A program made the position numbers and the translations under genes. Positions 49,201 through 55,200 of a stretch of DNA of 64,000 bases are shown in pieces (the first letter of the stretch is position 1; every line of letters starts with the position of its first letter). The stretch is from Sitta carolinensis. Its lineage: Eukaryota > Chordata > Aves > Passeriformes > Sittidae. The stretch is taken from assembly GCA_032173965.1 (NCBI GenBank), contig CM063289.1, positions 28,607,690 to 28,671,689 on the forward strand, written 5' to 3'. Below the pieces are notes generated by a model that was not told where the DNA came from, did not search any database, and worked only from the letters and a program-made list of their open reading frames with translations.

Positions 49201-52200
49201 CTTTTAATGATCTTAACTGTCCACTTGCTTTACTCAGCTGAATCATGGTTAAAGACCCTGTGGAATGCTCAGATAGACATAGAGGGCCAGGTCTGAGCTT
49301 TTACAGGAGAAGGAGTTTGGCTTAAAACCTTAAACCTTCCCAGGTTTCCTCTGCTGAGCATGGGGACAGAAATGTGCAAATTCCACCTCTCTCCAGTGAG
49401 GGAGTGTGGATGTGGCCTGGAGCAGAGGGATGTAGCTTTTACTCATGGCTCCTTAAGGAGCTCCCCTCCTGGTTTTCCCTCCCTTGGTCCTTCCTTTTGG
49501 GAGGAGCAGTTCAGCCAGGGCTCTCTGGCCTCTGCAAGAAGCTTCAGTGGTGCTGAGAGCCCTGGGCTGGCTCTGGCTGTGGATATTTGCCTCATCTGTC
49601 CCCAGTTTGGGGTCAGTGGGTATTGGAGCTTTTGGGGCCTCTAGTTTCCAATCCTCAGTGCTTCCCTAATTTCATCTGAAATCTTCTCTCAGAGGGAAAG
49701 CAGCTCAACAATAAGGTGAGGGGATTATTTTGTAGGGTTTAATACAACACACACAGGATCTGTTCTCCCACTTGGATCATGATCTGCTTACTGCTTTTGG
49801 CATGTTTATATCCCTCTCCAAGCATCACAGCATATTTATCAGAAAGTAAATGTTAATTGCTTAAATAGTCATTTCAGATGAGTAAATGCAGTGCAGATTT
49901 GTGTATCACAGAGCAGCTTATAAATTTGGTCTGCCCATCATGTTTATTTCTGGAGCATTCCTTAAGTACATTTAAACCTAAATACAAAAATTCCTGTCTG
50001 GTCTGTTGACTCTGTACATTTGCTTTAAACTGGGCAGTGTGAGAAGGTGTTGCTGTCTCACTGCCAGATACAAAATATGTGAGGAATTGTGACCTGGCAT
50101 GGATGATGCCTGTTTTATTTTTTATTCCTCCCCTCCCCTCTGCCCCACATTAGTGAATTACCCGAGAGAGAAGAAGGAGAAGGAGAAGAAACTCCAAACT
50201 TCAGCCACTGGGGACCACCACGGACGTATGTTCACATGATTACATTTTTCCTTCCCATTTACCTTATGTCTTTTTTTTTTTTTTTTCTCTCCTCCTCTGC
50301 CAGTAACTTTAGGGTACCTGTGTACCTTGTGCTTTCCTGAAGACAGGGAATTTTTAACAGATGTTCAGCAGAATTCTGCCTTCTATTAATACAGCTGACT
50401 TGGGAAAGCTTGGTTGGTTGAGGATGTCCTACAAGTTCTTGCTCATTTAATAACTATTAGGTGTGAACAATGCACATAGTGCTGTGCTGTCTCCCTTTCC
50501 ATGGGTTCCCTGCTAAACTCCCGTGGCAGGATTCCAAATTGCCAAGTCAACCTTTTAGCCACATCCTTGTTGTATTGTTAACATTTTTAGGTGAATTGTT
50601 TTTATGGTCCCAAGTAAAATACGATCAGAAAGTTCCTGCTTGAGCTGATGAATATGCCCTGAAGTCAGTGTTCAGAAAGTTGTATGAAATTCTTCATTAT
50701 TTGTCTGACATGCCACTTGCAGGGCTTCCCATTCCCAGACACTTTGCTCAAGCTGATAGAGGATGAGTGTTTACTTGAAGATCTGACTTTCTCTGAAATA
50801 AAAGCCTCTGCCCAGTGGGCATGGATTGGCAGCAGAATTTTGCTCTTTTCATTGGGTGAGATCTGCTCAGGGTGAAAACTCGACTCTGTTGAGAGCGTTC
50901 TCAGGCTTCTGACTTTATCTCTTTACTCCATTAAATCTTCTTGAAAGACCAGGAGCTTACATTTATTTAAGGCTTTGCATTTGTAGTTTAAAAAAAAAAA
51001 CAAAAACTGTTTGAAGCTCTTGAAACTACCACATATTTTTTTCAGTGTTGAGATCTTCAGAGACCCTCACGTGTCTCTTGGAATCAGCATTGTTGGTGGA
51101 CAAACTGTCATAAAGCGCCTGAAGAATGGAGAAGAACTTAAAGGGATCTTTATCAAACAAGTTTTGGAAGATAGCCCAGCAGGAAGGACAAGGGCTTTAA
51201 AAACTGGAGATAAAATACTTGAGGTAAATGGAGACAAACCTTCCTTTTTAGTCTAAGAAATAAAAATTGACTCAAGCAGCTTTGGGCGGAGAGAGGAACA
51301 AAATGCTGCCACCACTTCATGAAGTATTGACAGCACTGTGTTTTGAAAACCAAAGGAAACCTCTGGTGGTGTTTCTTTTTTTAAGGTCTGACTATGGAGC
51401 TCTTTTAACATTCTCCTCTGTATTTAAGAGAAGATGTGTCCTGGTGTCTGAGGGGGAAGTGAAAAAACTGGGAGCGTCCTCCTCCCATACAAATGAGGAA
51501 TAAGTTGTAGCATATCTATAAACATAAATTTAATATATACAAGGACACAGACTGTTCATGCTGAATTATGGGCTGTTATTTTGTGTGTGTGGATTTAGAG
51601 TAGTTAACTGATAACCACTGTTTGGGATAAATCCCTGATTCTGGCAGGTGCTGTGGGGGAAAATGTCATTCCTGTCTCTCACCTCTGGTTGGTTATTTTT
51701 ACTCATTTTTCTCCAAATTAATACTTCAGAATCTGGGGTGCCAAGCTGATAATGCTGTTCAGGTTGAGTTACAAACAGGTAAAACCTGAATAAGTTAGAT
51801 CTAGCATTATGTGACACTCTGACAATCTTATTCCTTATGTTTTTATCTAGAAGAATTGTTCTGGGCAACATGTGGTCACCTTTTAATTATGAGTACCAAG
51901 TAATACACTTTTCTTTAAACCATCATCAAAACATACTTTACAAATAATTATTCTTGACTGGTTTTGATGCCTTCCTCAGATACACTAATCTCCTGCAAGT
52001 GTGTGTGATGCCTTGTAATGACTCTGTACCTAACAAAAATAAACACTGTTTGTCAGGTTTCTGGGGTAGACCTACAAAATGCCACCCACGAGGAAGCAGT
52101 AGAAGCCATCAAGAATGCAGGAAATCCTGTGGTGTTTGTAGTCCAGGGCTTGGCTAATGTACCAAAAGTAAGTTTATTTCTATTTTTATTCCAAAACTTA

Positions 52201-55200
52201 GTAAATGCATAACATTGCATCTTATTTTAATCTTGGCTAAATTCCTTTCAGCCAGATCTATCGATTTTTGTGTCTGAGGACTGATCCTTTCAGTCAGTTA
52301 CAGACCGATTGATTGATTGATTGATTGATTACTTCTCTGGCCTGATTGGAAACCTCATTTGTCTGATTTACATGGAGTAGATGTAAATCTGTTGACTGGA
52401 TGTTAATTCAACTCTCCCAGCTCTCTAGTAAGAGTCTGGCCCTATACATTTTAATTTGTCCATATTTCATAATCTAGAATTAACTCTGTTATCCAGAGGA
52501 ACAAAGCTGTATTTAAAATTATTCAGATTCACACCAGCAGCTCCTTGTGAAATCAGAGGGACTGAAATAGTTACGTGGGAGCAAGTTAAGTTCCAAGAGA
52601 TTTGAGGCATCTCCTCATCTTTGAGGCCAAGGCAAGAAACTTTTTTAAGCCTTAGTAAGAGCTGGCACACAATGCTACCTGCCTAAAGTACACACAGAAA
52701 CTCCAAACTTTTGATGTAAGAATGTAATTCAGTAAATCCAGTGAAAGAATGTAGTTTATAGACTGCATTGCAGTGCCCTTCTACATGGGGCAAAATTCAG
52801 AGTGCACTGGGGGGCTTTGTGGTTGTCAGGAACTGATTTTGGATGTTTTTTTTGCAGCTATAATGCTCTGTCTAAAGTGGGTAATGTACATTGGTTTTCA
52901 GGTGGTTTCTCCTGCCAGCCTAAGGGAATCAAAGTCAGCAAAGATCAGGATGCAGACAAAGAAAATAAGAGTGATAAGGTATTTATTCCATTCAGTGCTA
53001 TACCCAGGTTTTACTAAATCAAATGGTATAATAGCATGTGTTCTAACTCTATGATAAGCTTTCTCTGAAGTCTGAAATTAAATTTGAAGTGTTTTGTTGA
53101 AATATCTTTGATTCTATGACTTTTTGCCAAATTCCTGCCAAATATCCTGACATTTATTCTGTGGGTGTCTGCTGGGTGCTGAAACCCTGTACTTAGCACA
53201 GCTCCTCACTGTCATCTGTCTGAAGTACCTGGTTTGCTCCGTGTGGAGGCAAATTGATTCCCTTTGTTCAGCAGAAACAGAGAAATGGCAACATGTACAC
53301 AAATAATATCCTCAGTGTGTGAGGCTGCCTGAAATTCAGTGAAATCACATTATGGGATGATGAAATCCACAGAGGCTCTTGCATTTCCCACAGCTGTGTA
53401 AAAATGAGGAAATGACTGAGGGGTCTGTGGCTGCTCAGCTAATGGTGAGGCAGTTACTGCACAGTGACCTCCAAGTAACTTCACAGCAGCTTTAAAAGAG
53501 AAAAAACTCTGTTTGGTAGAAAACAGGGAATTTGTGTTAATAAGGGAATCAGGGGAAAATTTGATTTTTCATTTTCAGCTGTTTCACTCTCATGGCCTTG
53601 GTGTTTTCCTGTGGGATTTGCCCTGACTGAGGAGTGTAGTTCAGGTACTTTGAGGGTGTGAGAGCAGCAGGAGCAGAGACAGAATTAATGCACACAATAA
53701 CTTTTGCCTGGTGCAGTTTAACTACAAATAGGATGAAGTTTCCATTTGATCCTACTCAGCACTCTGGTGTTTGTTGGGTACTTGAGAAGACCCTTTTGCC
53801 TCCAAAAGTTTTTGTAAGGCTCCTTTCAGATCCTGTCGGGGACGGGAGCAGCGAGGCTCAGTTATCAGAAAAGGTGTTGAAGACATGCTTTCATGCCAGA
53901 GGATAATACTTCCAACGAAGCACTTACAATCCCCTTTTCTTGTGTTTTTTTTATCTATATTTCTAATCTCAAAAGCTCTCATCCTCTGGCAACGTGCTGC
54001 CTTTAATCTCCAGCACTCCGGCGTGTTGCGTTCTGCAGCGTTCCGAGGTTAAAGAGGGAGCCTAATCTTTTTCAGGCCTTTTTCATCTATTGGTGCTATA
54101 AACTGGTGGGTGGAATATTGAAGAGCTTCAGTGCAGAAATACGTAGCTCCTTTTTGGCTTTGAACACGGGCTCACAAAGCAGTGGTACTGCAGTTGGAAA
54201 GAGTTGCTATTAGTGGATTATTAGTCCACATCCCTATGGGGAATCAGTGATATTTCTAGTCCAGTCTTCAGAGAGTCACAAAAGAGTTTGGTTTGAAAGC
54301 AGCCACATCCAGCTGGAAAATCTGCCTTTTCCTGTGTCTTTTCAAATGCTGAAGGTTTTTCTCTGATTTGTTGGCGTTTATCCTCCTCTATTGATCTGTT
54401 TGTTTCAAAATGAGCACTTTAATTTATACAAAACCACTTAAAACAATAGTGGACGAACCAGATGTCGGCATTATTTTGCTGGCTGGCTGTGTGAACTGTG
54501 CTTTTGCCTCTGTGTTGATACAAAAATGTGGTGCAATGGAGCAGCCAGGCACAATTTTCTCATCTGGCTTTTCAGTGGGACAGGGGGATAAGAGATATTT
54601 GTCCCCCTGAGCCATAGAAAACTGCTGGGTAAGCCTGGGTGCCTCATGTAGTTTCACACAGACTTTCTAACAAATGTTTAAGGTCTTAAGAAGCCAAAGG
54701 GTCAACATTTAGACTGTAAGTTATTACTAAATTACAGTGATAATAAAGGGACTCATTTGTCATAGGCAGCTGAGAGTGAGGCTGCAGATTTTCCATCTTT
54801 TACCTGCTCGGTAAAGTAGAACCCAAGTCCTCCCTTGCTTCCTGGATCAGCTGGATTTTGCACAGTTCTGTCTGTGCTGGCTTCAAGAAAATAGTGGGAG
54901 GCACCATTAAGTGTGTTACATCCTTTTGGAAAACAGCTGTTGTGCTTCCAAGTGCTCTCACTACACACTCTGGCTACTGGTGGATTGAATTAATTCCATT
55001 TATTATTGTGTTCTGTTAACACAGCGCTTTCCTGTTGCTTTTTTTAAATGCATGAGATGACAGATTTTCAGACGTACTGACAGACAATTTTCCACATACT
55101 GCTGCTCACTGCTTGCACCATTCTATACAAATTCAACTTCAGGAATTTAAAAATCAATACGCAGGTTCAGCTTTCATCGCTCACAGTGGAAAGAAATAAA

